This document shows, piece by piece, positions 8,585-16,860 of a stretch of 64,000 nucleotides of DNA (its first letter is position 1; every line of letters starts with the position of its first letter). Location of the stretch: positions 930,001 to 994,000 of the forward strand of contig CAVVHG010000006.1 of NCBI GenBank assembly GCA_963747985.1. The letters run 5' to 3'. Below the pieces are notes generated by a model. It was not told the DNA's origin. It searched no databases and saw nothing but the letters and a program-made list of their open reading frames with translations. The position numbers and the translations under genes were made by a program. The DNA is from JACADW01 sp963747985. GTDB taxonomy: Bacteria; Acidobacteriota; UBA6911.

Positions 8585-9523
8585 CTACTGCTTCGGATGC
8601 AACTGCAGCCAGCGTTCGGCCCTCAGCGCGGCCATGCAGCCAAAGCCTGCAGCGGTTATCGCCTGGCGGTATTCCGGATCGTGCACGTCGCCGGCGGCGA
8701 AGACTCCCTCGATGCTGGTTTCGACGAAGTTATGGGTGACTATGTATCCTTGCGGGTTGAGCGTGAGCGCACCCTGCAGGAACTCAGTGTTCGGCTTGTG
8801 GCCGATCGCCATGAAGACTCCGCCGATAGCCTCGACTTTCTCCTCTCCCGTGAGCACGTTTCTGATTCTGACGGCCTCCAGCACATCTCCACCCAGGTAC
8901 TCCGTGATCACGGTGTTCCAAAGAAAGCGTATCTTCGGTTCCGCAAGCGCCCGGTCTCGCATGACATTGCTCGCGCGAAGTGCATCCCTGCGGTGAACCA
9001 CGACGATTTTCTGCGCATGGTGCGCGAGGGTGAGAGCCTCCTCCATCGCGGTATCTCCTCCTCCGACCACCATGATCTCCTGTCCGCGGAAAAAGAGGCC
9101 ATCGCATACCGCGCATGCCGAGATGCCACGGTTTCTGAACTTCATCTCGTTTGGAAGGTTCAGCCACTTGGCATTGGCCCCCGTGGCTATGATCACCGTT
9201 CGCGCGTCATGCCAGTCGCCGTCCGATCGGACGCGAAACGGTCCGCCAGGCCGCAAGACCGTCTCCTCGACGTCCACCTCCAGGATTTCGGCCCCGAAGC
9301 GTTCGGCCTGTTTGCGCATGTGCTCCATGAGCTCAGGCCCGGCGATTCCTTCGTGGAAGCCGGGGAAATTCTCCACCTCCGTCGTGAACATCAGCTGCCC
9401 CCCGGGCAGGGATGTGCTCTTCGGCTGGCCCGCCAGTACCAGCGGCGACATGTTGGCACGCGCGGCATAGATGGCAGCAGTGAAGCCCGCGGGCCCGGAC
9501 CCGACGATGATAACGTTACGCAT
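8585..9523 (-). CDS. trxB: Thioredoxin-disulfide reductase (NADPH)
   Basis: Flavoenzyme of 312 aa that passes electrons from NADPH to thioredoxin. The FAD-binding GSGPAG lies at residues 8-13, the redox pair CAVC at 137-140, and the NADPH-binding GGGDTA at about 154-159. The second FAD motif is GVFAAGDVHDPEYRQAITAA near the C-terminus. Length and motif order are those of low-molecular-weight bacterial TrxR. It is probably the first gene of a two-gene unit with the glycosyltransferase. Confidence 0.95.
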   Translation of the reverse strand: MRNVIIVGSGPAGFTAAIYAARANMSPLVLAGQPKSTSLPGGQLMFTTEVENFPGFHEGIAGPELMEHMRKQAERFGAEILEVDVEETVLRPGGPFRVRSDGDWHDARTVIIATGANAKWLNLPNEMKFRNRGISACAVCDGLFFRGQEIMVVGGGDTAMEEALTLAHHAQKIVVVHRRDALRASNVMRDRALAEPKIRFLWNTVITEYLGGDVLEAVRIRNVLTGEEKVEAIGGVFMAIGHKPNTEFLQGALTLNPQGYIVTHNFVETSIEGVFAAGDVHDPEYRQAITAAGFGCMAALRAERWLQLHPKQ

Positions 9524-9629
9524 TCTCTATCTTCTCCTTGTGCCGGACCGGCGACTCCGTCATCCGGCAGGTGCCTTGTCCGAAAACACGCTAAAGCCAA
9601 AAGCTGAGATCTCCTTCCGCCCCGGGACG

Positions 9630-10259
9630 CTACACGGGAACGCCTCCGGATTCCTCCTGGCGCAGGAACAGGTATTCCTGCACTCCGTGTCGGAGCAGGA
9701 AGGAATTGAGCACCTGGAAACCGGGCACCATCCTGGCAACATCCCGAGGCTGATACCTGGGGGATGGCCTGCTGCCCGACCCGACCTTCTCGTAGAGAAC
9801 CTGCTCCTGATTAAGAATCCTGAACCTGTTTGGACGTGATGGAATCAAAGGCGTGGAGGACAGGAGAGCGAATAGCAACGCCCCGGCACGGCAATAGCGG
9901 CTCAGAAAGCCTGCGATGGCCTGGGTATGATCAGGTTCCAGGTAGTTGAATAGATCCCAGGTCAGGATGATGTCGAACCGGTCGTTCCGGTCAAAGGCGA
10001 AAAGGTGTTGGAGAGTCGAAGCGTCGTAACTCCCGTCCGCAGGTCTCGGAAAGCCCAGATCCTCCCAGGTCCGGTAGAAATCCTCGAAACAGATCCGGGA
10101 AGCATAAGGCGCCCAGAACTTAAGGTTACCTCCCAGGGCAGGACCGAAATCAAGAATAGTATGCAGTCGGCCGGTCTCAAGCTGCTGCAGGAGGGCACCA
10201 AGTGCCAGCGATCGGCAGGCAGGCGCTTCATTTGACGTCTGAGACGAAGCCTTTGACAT
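9630..10259 (-). CDS. Class I SAM-dependent methyltransferase-like protein
   Basis: Protein of 209 aa with a Rossmann-type SAM-binding pattern: motif I-like ILDFGPALGGNLKFW at about residues 35-49, an acidic segment CFEDFYR for motif II, and FDIILTWDLFNYLEP for the motif IV region. The C-terminal half contains RFRILNQEQVLYEKVG. Motif I is a variant (DFGPALG rather than ExGxGxG), so binding is plausible but not certain. It lies 101 bases downstream of the bactofilin gene on the same strand. No substrate can be named. Confidence 0.6.
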   Translation of the reverse strand: MSKASSQTSNEAPACRSLALGALLQQLETGRLHTILDFGPALGGNLKFWAPYASRICFEDFYRTWEDLGFPRPADGSYDASTLQHLFAFDRNDRFDIILTWDLFNYLEPDHTQAIAGFLSRYCRAGALLFALLSSTPLIPSRPNRFRILNQEQVLYEKVGSGSRPSPRYQPRDVARMVPGFQVLNSFLLRHGVQEYLFLRQEESGGVPV

Positions 10260-10360
10260 TTCTGACAGGCCCGGGATCGAAGGCGCAGGCGACCCGGGAG
10301 CTCCGGGCGCAGCCTGCTGGTCGAGAACCTCCTGACAACTGCCGACGCCGCAAGCAGAAA

Positions 10361-10843
10361 CTACTTGAGCACTCCGGGAGCCGCAGCTCCAGGGGGCGTA
10401 ACCGCCGGCGTCTGTTCCCGCGGGGCCGCATCCTTCGGGCTCATGTCAATGCTGCCCTTGAAATTGGCGCCGTCTTCGAGAACCACCCGGGGAGCGAGGA
10501 TATTCCCTCGGACCGTGCTGGACTGCCGCAAAACAAGCTGTTCATCGCCGTAGAGATTTCCGTGCACTTCCCCTTCGACGGTGATCACCTTTCCATACAG
10601 ATCCGCTTTGACGCGGCCGTTCTTCCCGACAGTGATGTTGTGCTTGCGCAGTTCGACTCTACCCTCGACCCGGCCATCTATGATCAGATCCTCTTCACCG
10701 GTCAGGTCGCCCTTAATAAGTATGGTTGGTCCGATCAAGGCACGCTCCTTGGACGCAGTCATTGGATTTCGAGATGGCGAAACGGGCGACGGCTGAGCCG
10801 CCGGGGGGGCCTGGACGCCTCGTGTATCTGCCTGTTTCCACAT
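10361..10843 (-). CDS. Bactofilin (polymer-forming cytoskeletal protein)
   Basis: Cytoskeletal protein of 160 aa that polymerises without nucleotide into a right-handed beta-helix. The core from about residue 35 to 125 shows repeating short beta-rungs: IGPTILIKGDLTGEEDLIID, GRVEGRVEL, VGKNGRVKADLYGKVITVEG and EVHGNLYGDEQLVL. It is flanked by proline- and alanine-rich disordered tails, as usual in the family. ATG at 10843 is chosen over 10864 because GGGAGG sits 8 bases upstream. It is divergent from the cimA leader region. Confidence 0.92.
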   Translation of the reverse strand: MWKQADTRGVQAPPAAQPSPVSPSRNPMTASKERALIGPTILIKGDLTGEEDLIIDGRVEGRVELRKHNITVGKNGRVKADLYGKVITVEGEVHGNLYGDEQLVLRQSSTVRGNILAPRVVLEDGANFKGSIDMSPKDAAPREQTPAVTPPGAAAPGVLK

Positions 10844-10968
10844 TGCTTGAACCTCCCGGAACAAGAGCGGAATTTGTATTTTTTAGAATCACCACCGATA
10901 AGTCAACCGTAAACGCCGGCGCGGGCGGTGCCTTCCACCTGCCGAAACAGCAAGAGGCGTGTTTACAA

Positions 10969-11088
10969 ATGGGCTCGAGTGTGGCACATTCGGGAATGAT
11001 GGCAGTAGTCATGAAGAGCGACACGTCTTTGCGCACACCCATCGGCATCATTACCATTGAAATCAAAGGTCCTCCGGCAGGCGGATAG
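10969..11088 (+). CDS. Isoleucine-rich leader peptide of the cimA attenuator
   Basis: Short open frame upstream of cimA, with in-frame ATGs at 10969, 10996, 10999 and 11011 and a TAG stop at 11086. The longest form is 39 residues and the shortest 25. Near the end it reads PIGIITIEIK, five isoleucine codons in eight (ATC 11041, ATC 11047, ATT 11050, ATT 11056, ATC 11062). The stop codon lies inside the first strand of the predicted antiterminator. Ribosome stalling for lack of charged Ile-tRNA would therefore expose that strand. The codon content fits the downstream enzyme, which starts isoleucine synthesis by the citramalate route. An AGAGG lies 11 bases before the first ATG. Translation itself is inferred. 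Confidence 0.72.
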   Translation: MGSSVAHSGMMAVVMKSDTSLRTPIGIITIEIKGPPAGG

Positions 11089-11145
11089 AGGCCGGCAGTT
11101 TTGCCAGAGCCCGCCTTCATCCGCCGAGCGGATGAGGGCTTTTTT
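11080..11145 (+). promoter_or_regulatory. Transcription attenuator with competing antiterminator and terminator before cimA
   Basis: Two mutually exclusive stems can be drawn. Antiterminator: 11080-11092 (GGCGGATAGAGGC) pairs with 11113-11125 (GCCTTCATCCGCC), 13 positions with one A/C mismatch and one G-U. Terminator: 11113-11123 pairs with 11129-11139. A small upstream hairpin, 11073-11076 with 11082-11085, could protect the first strand. A ribosome finishing the leader peptide at 11086-11088 would cover strand two and allow termination. A ribosome stalled at the Ile codons (11041-11064) would leave it free. This layout is that of amino-acid-biosynthesis attenuators. Confidence 0.75.
11113..11145 (+). 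terminator. Rho-independent terminator (attenuator hairpin) before cimA
   Basis: GCCTTCATCCG (11113-11123), a five-base loop CCGAG, and CGGATGAGGGC (11129-11139) form an 11-bp stem with one G-U, followed directly by six T (11140-11145). It ends 25 bases before the cimA ATG. Because it stands between the leader peptide and the gene it should control read-through rather than end an upstream transcript. Confidence 0.85.
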
Positions 11146-11170
11146 GTTAAAGGGATCAGAGGAAACGCCC

Positions 11171-12763
11171 ATGAAGATCCAGATCTACGATACGACCCTT
11201 CGGGACGGAACCCAGAGCGAAAGCGTGGCATTCTCCGTGGACGATAAACTCCGCGTGGCGCGGAAGCTCGACGAGGTGGGCATCGATTACATTGAGGGAG
11301 GTTGGCCGGGATCCAACGACAAGGATGCCGAGTTCTTCCGCCGCGCCGCCGCGCTCCCCTGGCGGCACGCCAGGCTCGCGGCCTTCGGCAGCACGGCGCA
11401 CCCGAATTACGGTCCGCAGGACGACCCGAACCTCCTTGCGTTGATCGAAGCTTCTACGCCGGTCGTCACGATCTTCGGAAAGTCATGGGACTTTCACGTC
11501 ACCAACGCTCTCAAGATACCGCTCAGCCGCAATTGCGAGATCATTCGGGCCTCCGTGGCCTGGCTGAAGGCGGCCGGACGCGAGGTCATATACGATGCCG
11601 AGCATTTCTTCGACGGGTTCGCGGCGAATCCCGAGTATGCGCTGGCCACATTGCGCGCGGCGGAGGAGGGTGGCGCCGATATGCTCGTGCTCTGCGACAC
11701 GAACGGCGGCAGCCTTACACGCCACGTTGAGGAGAGCATCCGCCAGGTCCAGGCGCATGCGGGCCTCCCGCTCGGAATCCACGCGCACAACGATTCCGAG
11801 CTGGCGGTGGCAAACAGTCTCGCCGCAGTCGCGTGTGGCGCCGTCCAGGTCCAGGGGACGATCAACGGCTACGGAGAACGCTGTGGAAATGCCAACCTCT
11901 GCTCCGTGATTCCCAACCTGGAACTCAAGACCGCGCACACGACAATCGGCAGGGACCGGCTGCAGATGATGTCTGCGGTCTCGAAGTTCATCAGCCAGGT
12001 AGCCAACCTGCCGCATCGGAAGGAGCTGCCGTACGTGGGGGCAAGCGCCTTCGCGCACAAGGGCGGCATCCACGTCAGCGCGGTCCTCAAAGACACTGCG
12101 ACCTACGAACACATCACGCCTGAGACCGTCGGGAACAGCCGCCGTGTGCTGGTCTCGGAGCTTTCGGGCAAGAGCAACCTGGTATACAAGGCCCAGGAAA
12201 TGGGGCTCGACCTGGGCGAGCACCAGGACAAACTGAAGTTGGCACTGAGCCGGATCAAGAAGCTCGAAAGTGAGGGGTACGAGTTCGAGGCTGCGGAGGC
12301 CTCAGTCCGCGTCCTGATGGAGACGGCGGTGCATGGCGAACGCGAGTTCTTCACCATCGACAATTTCCGCGTCGTCACGGATATGCGCCCCACGGGAGAA
12401 GTTACCTCCGAGGCCACCGTGAAGATTCACGTCGGCGACAGGGTCGTGCACACGGCCGCGGAAGGCGTCGGCCCGGTTCATGCGCTCGACCGTGCTCTGC
12501 ACAAGGCCCTGTACGAAGACTTCGAGCCGCTGAGGGCCGTCGAGTTGACGGACTATAAGGTACGCGTGCTCGAGGAAAGCCACGGGACAGCGGCAAAGGT
12601 CCGTGTTCACATCCAGCAGTCTGACGGTGTCGAGTACTGGACCACGGTGGGAGTCTCCGAGAACATTCTCGAGGCGAGCTACCAGGCTCTTGCGGACGGT
12701 GTCCGGTACAAGCTCCTGAAGGAGAGGGTGCCCGTTCCCTCCAGCAGCAAAGTATCAGAGTAG
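11171..12763 (+). CDS. cimA: (R)-citramalate synthase
   Basis: Acyltransferase of 530 aa condensing acetyl-CoA with pyruvate to give citramalate, the threonine-independent entry to isoleucine. The start motif IYDTTLRDGTQSESVAFS, the HAHNDSELAVANSLAA metal/catalytic region, and GTINGYGERCGNANLCS are those of the DRE-TIM metallolyases of the CimA branch. A C-terminal LeuA dimerisation/allosteric domain follows (from about residue 390, GEVTSEATVKIHVGDR onward), where isoleucine feedback is expected. ATG at 11171 is chosen because AGAGGA sits 9 bases upstream and the family starts exactly there. The leader peptide and attenuator just upstream indicate control by Ile-tRNA charging. 2-Isopropylmalate or homocitrate synthase are less likely given the CimA-type motifs. 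Confidence 0.93.
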   Translation: MKIQIYDTTLRDGTQSESVAFSVDDKLRVARKLDEVGIDYIEGGWPGSNDKDAEFFRRAAALPWRHARLAAFGSTAHPNYGPQDDPNLLALIEASTPVVTIFGKSWDFHVTNALKIPLSRNCEIIRASVAWLKAAGREVIYDAEHFFDGFAANPEYALATLRAAEEGGADMLVLCDTNGGSLTRHVEESIRQVQAHAGLPLGIHAHNDSELAVANSLAAVACGAVQVQGTINGYGERCGNANLCSVIPNLELKTAHTTIGRDRLQMMSAVSKFISQVANLPHRKELPYVGASAFAHKGGIHVSAVLKDTATYEHITPETVGNSRRVLVSELSGKSNLVYKAQEMGLDLGEHQDKLKLALSRIKKLESEGYEFEAAEASVRVLMETAVHGEREFFTIDNFRVVTDMRPTGEVTSEATVKIHVGDRVVHTAAEGVGPVHALDRALHKALYEDFEPLRAVELTDYKVRVLEESHGTAAKVRVHIQQSDGVEYWTTVGVSENILEASYQALADGVRYKLLKERVPVPSSSKVSE

Positions 12764-12849
12764 ACCTTCGCACTCGAACGACGGTGATCCGTGCCGGCGC
12801 TGATTCAGCATCAAGTGGATCAGGTCTGACGAGACTGTCTCGGACATCT

Positions 12850-13056
12850 ATGGAGCGGGCCTTCAGCCCTTGATTTCTGGGACTGCACGCAAGCCCGGGG
12901 CTTCGCCCCGGGCTGCTATGAGGACGCGCTTTCAGCGCTCAATATGCTCATCTGAGTACGGCTTCGAGGGCCGAAGGCTCGATTCATACCAGCCTGGCGC
13001 GACGCGCCAGGTACAGGAGTGGCTATACCCCCAAGGGCTGAAGGCCCGTATCATGG
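12850..13056. repeat. Family A hairpin-block repeat, copy 2
   Basis: Same hairpin series as at 4397 but in reverse orientation: GCGGGCCTTCAGCCC, CCCGGGGCTTCGCCCCGGG, GCGCTTTCAGCGC, GAGGGCCGAAGGCTC, CCTGGCGCGACGCGCCAGG and AAGGGCTGAAGGCCC. Terminal inverted repeats are CTATGGAGCGGGCC at left and GGCCCGTATCATGG at right. The rest of the 475-base gap between cimA and the SGNH gene has no visible gene. Confidence 0.8.
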
Positions 13057-13237
13057 CTAGTTTTGGGACAGCCTCAGCAGACCGGACCTGCACGCCGACA
13101 GGAAATCGCCAGACGCGTGACCGCGTGGTTACCTATTGCGAAAGGATCCGAGGCCTGCAGGGCCGGGACACCGGAACCGAGTGATTAACTCACACGTCCG
13201 GACACACGTCCGCACATGAGGCGCGCTCCTGGGTCTG

Positions 13238-14578
13238 TCATTCGATCTCCGCCGGGCGGGCCCCGACGAGAAACTTCAGCCACTCCCTCGCCATCAGGCG
13301 ATGGTAAGGCTCGGTCATGTGAATCGCATCGAGGCAGACGAAGCGATCGCGATCAGGGGCATTCGAAAGCACCGTGCCGACTTCGATCACCGTAATGCCG
13401 GCAGATCGTGCTGCTGAGGCAAAGCGGGTCGCATATCCGGGCCTGCCCGCCTCGGGATCGTGAATGTCGTCGAACACGTAGCATTGTGAACCTGCCTTGC
13501 GGAAACCGCTCCCCATCCGCGCAAGCGCCTCGTAGTCCTCATCGCGCCGCATCAGCACCACGAGGAGGACCTTGTCAGGTTTCCACTGAAGGGCGTAGTC
13601 GCAGAACTCCTTCTCGGCTCGGCTCGCCGTCAGCCCCCCCGCATAGAATTGACGGAAAGTCACTTTCGGATTCTCGATCTCGAACATCGCGGACACAATC
13701 GGGACAAAGCTGCTGGGTGAGGACCAGTGCGCTCCCATGGTAAACGAGTGGCCAATGACGGCAACCCGTTGTTCCGGCATGGCCTTCATCGACGGAATAA
13801 TTGCGGCGACATCGGGCTCGCCAAGCAGCTCGCGGGCGATCACCCACTCGTCGCGCAGGTGCAGCTTCTTCTCACCCCAGTTCCAGATCTTACGAGCTGC
13901 AATCTGCCAGGCTTCAGGCGTCGTATCGAATGGCGAAGGGCAGGTCCTGGCCGAGAGCTCCTTGCCGGCCTCGAGGAATGACTCGTCACTTCCCTTCGGC
14001 ACCAGCTGCCCGAGGAAGACATTCACTCCGAGGCCCAGGTAGAGTTGGAACTCGTCTTGAAGCAGGTCCCCGTCCCTGTCTATCTCCAGCACGGTCTGGA
14101 AGAGATTTGCGATCGCCCGGATCTGCGTCCGGTGCCCCTCAGCCTTTGCCCGCAGGTAGCCGGCAATCACATTGACCGGCGCGCTCTCAGGTATCGCAAG
14201 GCGAGACCTCAGTATCGGGTCGAGATCCTTCGTCGGATCAAACGAAGACTTGCGTCCCTCCGTCCACGCCTTAACCTGAGAAAGATCAGAAGCGAGCAGA
14301 TTTTTCTGGTGTTGAACCAACGCTTCGAGATCCGCGTCAGAAAGGCCCCCGGGCGAATAGCACTCGGGCGAACCGCGCCCGCCCTTCTTTGCCAGCAGAA
14401 CCTGGAAGGCGTGGGTGGCGACATCGTTTGCCCGGATCAACTGGGCAATCCGAGGGTCGGCGGAGATCTCGATTCCCTGGCCTGACTGATTTCCGCCGTG
14501 GCCGGTCACGGGACAGGCCAGGAACGCGAGCGCAAGAATGACAGCGATCCTGAGCGAAAGAGGCATGGTGCACATCAT
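13238..14578 (-). CDS. Exported SGNH/GDSL-like hydrolase
   Basis: Exported protein of 446 aa with a signal peptide (MMCTMPLSLRIAVILALAFL then ACPVTG). The C-terminal half has an SGNH-hydrolase pattern: block I VAVIGHSFTMG with the likely nucleophile Ser, block II FYAGGLTASR with glycine, and block V DAIHMTEPYHRLM with the Asp-x-x-His pair. Block I is GHSFT rather than GDSxT. The N-terminal 200 residues are helical and unrecognised. ATG at 14578 is chosen because GAAGGG lies 6 bases upstream; it overlaps the stop of the small gene before it by ATGA. Likely a carbohydrate esterase or lipase acting on outer polymers; substrate unknown. Confidence 0.72.
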   Translation of the reverse strand: MMCTMPLSLRIAVILALAFLACPVTGHGGNQSGQGIEISADPRIAQLIRANDVATHAFQVLLAKKGGRGSPECYSPGGLSDADLEALVQHQKNLLASDLSQVKAWTEGRKSSFDPTKDLDPILRSRLAIPESAPVNVIAGYLRAKAEGHRTQIRAIANLFQTVLEIDRDGDLLQDEFQLYLGLGVNVFLGQLVPKGSDESFLEAGKELSARTCPSPFDTTPEAWQIAARKIWNWGEKKLHLRDEWVIARELLGEPDVAAIIPSMKAMPEQRVAVIGHSFTMGAHWSSPSSFVPIVSAMFEIENPKVTFRQFYAGGLTASRAEKEFCDYALQWKPDKVLLVVLMRRDEDYEALARMGSGFRKAGSQCYVFDDIHDPEAGRPGYATRFASAARSAGITVIEVGTVLSNAPDRDRFVCLDAIHMTEPYHRLMAREWLKFLVGARPAEIE

Positions 14579-14805
14579 GACTTGCCCTTCATTACAGGAC
14601 CGAGCGACGAGCTCCATGGCAGAAGAGAGCGGGCAAATCGCGACACGATCCCGGCGTCTTCAATCATTTTCCGCAGGCAGGGCGTAATCCGGGGCCCCGC
14701 GGCGGGAGGCTGCAGGACCACGAAGGGATCCTTGTCTTCCCCGCTTGTGAGGCTGGACACGGAGGCAATCAACAGAATCGAGACGGGTAGCCTGGTCCGG
14801 TTCAT
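14575..14805 (-). CDS. Small exported protein, possible truncated hydrolase remnant
   Basis: A 76-aa open frame with a convincing signal peptide (MNRTRLPVSILLIASVSSLT then SGED), followed by a proline-rich stretch and PRITPCLRKMIEDAG. Its stop overlaps the next gene's ATG by four bases and its start lies 32 bases after the stop of the DUF4091 gene. It therefore sits inside an apparent operon and may be translated. The short RITPxL segment reminds me of the N-terminus of some acidobacterial exported esterases. That would make this a cut-down relic, but the match is too short to rely on. No function is proposed. Confidence 0.45.
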   Translation of the reverse strand: MNRTRLPVSILLIASVSSLTSGEDKDPFVVLQPPAAGPRITPCLRKMIEDAGIVSRFARSLLPWSSSLGPVMKGKS

Positions 14806-14836
14806 GGCGAGATACCAGGGAAGCGGCTGAGAGCGA

Positions 14837-16654
14837 TTATTGTGAACGACGGGCGCCTGCGCCCTGCCGCATCAAAGCCTCAATCGCCTGGGCCAGCCTC
14901 AGACGCGCAGCCTCATACGCATCGCCGGTCTCGGCAAAACCGACCTTCTCCTTCGCTTCGGAGAAGACCTGCGGTACAACCGCTGTGAGCGACTCTTGAA
15001 CTGAAGCGTCGAGCCCAAGCGCGCGCGCCAGGGCAAGGTACTGGTGATCCTGGAGACCGCGCCTGAGGTTTGCGAGCTGAATCGTTGAGCAGGGCCCTGC
15101 AATGCCGCGATCTTCGGAGGGGTGGAGCTTTTCTTCACCAGGATAGATGAGCACACCGTCCCCGTTGGCGAACCCCTGGTCTTTCGCGGGCTTCCGCGGC
15201 TGGCCGCGGTTGTCGAACGTGACGGGATTGCGCCACACATCCTGTTCCCGCTCACCCTGCTTCTGGGTGTTGTGTCGCCAGTGAACACCGTGCCAGTAGA
15301 AGTAGACCTTTATGTTGTGCTTGAAACAGCCCCAGACGATCGCGCGCGCGTCGGTCGCAGGAGCCTCCATGACGAGCGCGCCCGAAGCCGGCCGGCCGCC
15401 ATTGTAGACCCACCAGTCCCGTCCCCTGGCGCGTTCCTTCAATGCCTGCTCCACGTCATAGAATTGTGGCCCCGAATCCCATATGTCGATCGCCCCATCC
15501 AGTTCCCTTGCGTATTCGTGTGTCACGAAGATCGGCAGCGTTCGCCCCACCCCGGGATTGGAGTGCACATTCCTCGCAATTCGCCATATGTAGGAAAACG
15601 CGGGGGGGCCGGGCTCGTCAGGCATGTAGAGGAACGTGATGGCACGCGGCAGGTTCTCCTTCAGAAACGTCATCCAGGTGTCCGACTTCGACCAGGCGGC
15701 GGCCTTCTCGTCATAATCCTTTCCAGGGCCATAGAACGACGCGGGCACGATCTGGTTGCCGATTCCTTCCCCGGGGCCCTCGTAGCCCTTGTCTTTGCTG
15801 AAGTCGGTGCCGAGGAATCGCCCCATCGAGGATCTTGCCGACGCCACATCGTAGGCGTGAACAAGTTCGACACGCTGGCGGTGTGCGAACCGGTGATACT
15901 GTGCATCAAGGTTCCGGCCCTGGTAGAGTTCCGGCTGATCACCCGAGTAGTACACCATCGCATGCATGCTGTTCTCATCGGGGAGTACGAAATCGAACAG
16001 CCTGAGCTCAACCGGGACGTTGCGAATGGCTCCGTCCGCGTTGATAAGGATGCTGGCGTCGTAGACCCCCGCCGGAAGGCGGCGCCCCGTGTAGATCTCT
16101 ATCCAGATCGCCTGGTTCAGCAGGGGCTCGAGCTTCAGGGGAAAGCCGCCTTTACCGGCTTTCGCATTCTCCGGCACCAGCTGAACCGGCTTCCAACCGG
16201 TCGGATTGCGCGGAGCGGCAGGCGAACCGGGCTCATATATCCACCAGGCGCGGGTGGGCTCGGTCACATTCATGTAGTTGACGGAGAATATCTGAATCGG
16301 GCGGCCGGCATAGTCGGACGGATCGGTCACGGGCGCCTTGTAGGTAATCTGCGCCTTTCCGCCCCTGAGCGTAAGGGCGGGAAGCGACACAGAGAGCTTC
16401 TCGACGCCTTTCCTGTCCGCCTCGATGATCAGCTGGAAGGCGACGATTTCGTTCCGCGCGGCAAACAGCCGCACCCTGCGGCCGTCCCAGGCTGAATTTG
16501 ACTTCTTGTTCTGATTGGCGAGATCGTCCCTGCCGATCCGCTCTCCGTCATTCACTGCCCAGATTGCCGCGATGCCCTTATCAGCAGCAGCCACCGGCCA
16601 TGCGAAAAGCGAGGCAAGCGTGAGAGCGAAAACGTATCTTGTATACGTGTTCAT
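14837..16654 (-). CDS. Exported DUF4091 protein (GH123-like glycoside hydrolase)
   Basis: Protein of 605 aa with a signal peptide (MNTYTRYVFALTLASLFAWP then VAAADKG). A beta-rich N-terminal region (about 30-230) precedes a TIM-barrel-like region with FLYMPDEPGPPAFSYIWRIA and YFYWHGVHW. The conserved DUF4091 end GVLIYPGEEK then GPCSTIQLANLRRGLQDHQY follows. GH123 enzymes cleave N-acetylgalactosaminides, and the DUF4091 group shares their C-terminal region. The DEP in the barrel is a candidate acid/base site. It is probably the first gene of a unit with the small exported protein and the SGNH hydrolase. Exact glycan unknown. Confidence 0.8.
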   Translation of the reverse strand: MNTYTRYVFALTLASLFAWPVAAADKGIAAIWAVNDGERIGRDDLANQNKKSNSAWDGRRVRLFAARNEIVAFQLIIEADRKGVEKLSVSLPALTLRGGKAQITYKAPVTDPSDYAGRPIQIFSVNYMNVTEPTRAWWIYEPGSPAAPRNPTGWKPVQLVPENAKAGKGGFPLKLEPLLNQAIWIEIYTGRRLPAGVYDASILINADGAIRNVPVELRLFDFVLPDENSMHAMVYYSGDQPELYQGRNLDAQYHRFAHRQRVELVHAYDVASARSSMGRFLGTDFSKDKGYEGPGEGIGNQIVPASFYGPGKDYDEKAAAWSKSDTWMTFLKENLPRAITFLYMPDEPGPPAFSYIWRIARNVHSNPGVGRTLPIFVTHEYARELDGAIDIWDSGPQFYDVEQALKERARGRDWWVYNGGRPASGALVMEAPATDARAIVWGCFKHNIKVYFYWHGVHWRHNTQKQGEREQDVWRNPVTFDNRGQPRKPAKDQGFANGDGVLIYPGEEKLHPSEDRGIAGPCSTIQLANLRRGLQDHQYLALARALGLDASVQESLTAVVPQVFSEAKEKVGFAETGDAYEAARLRLAQAIEALMRQGAGARRSQ

Positions 16655-16860
16655 TGGTCTTCTCCTGCCCTGAGTTTATTCCATTTCACGGAATCAACAA
16701 ATGCGAAACCGTGAACGAGCGAATTACCCCAAGCCGGGCATGCTTCGCCTGACGCGGATGATTCATAAAATGAGCCGGAAGGAAGTATTTGCGGGCAGCG
16801 GAAAACGCCGGCGGATCGAATCATTATTTTCGATCGTTCATCCGCGTCCTGAAGCCCCTT

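Noticed and set aside
15122..16495. Open frame of about 457 codons on the plus strand
   Set aside because: It lies wholly antisense to the DUF4091 gene, has no recognisable domain or signal peptide, and arises from high-GC codon bias in the true frame.
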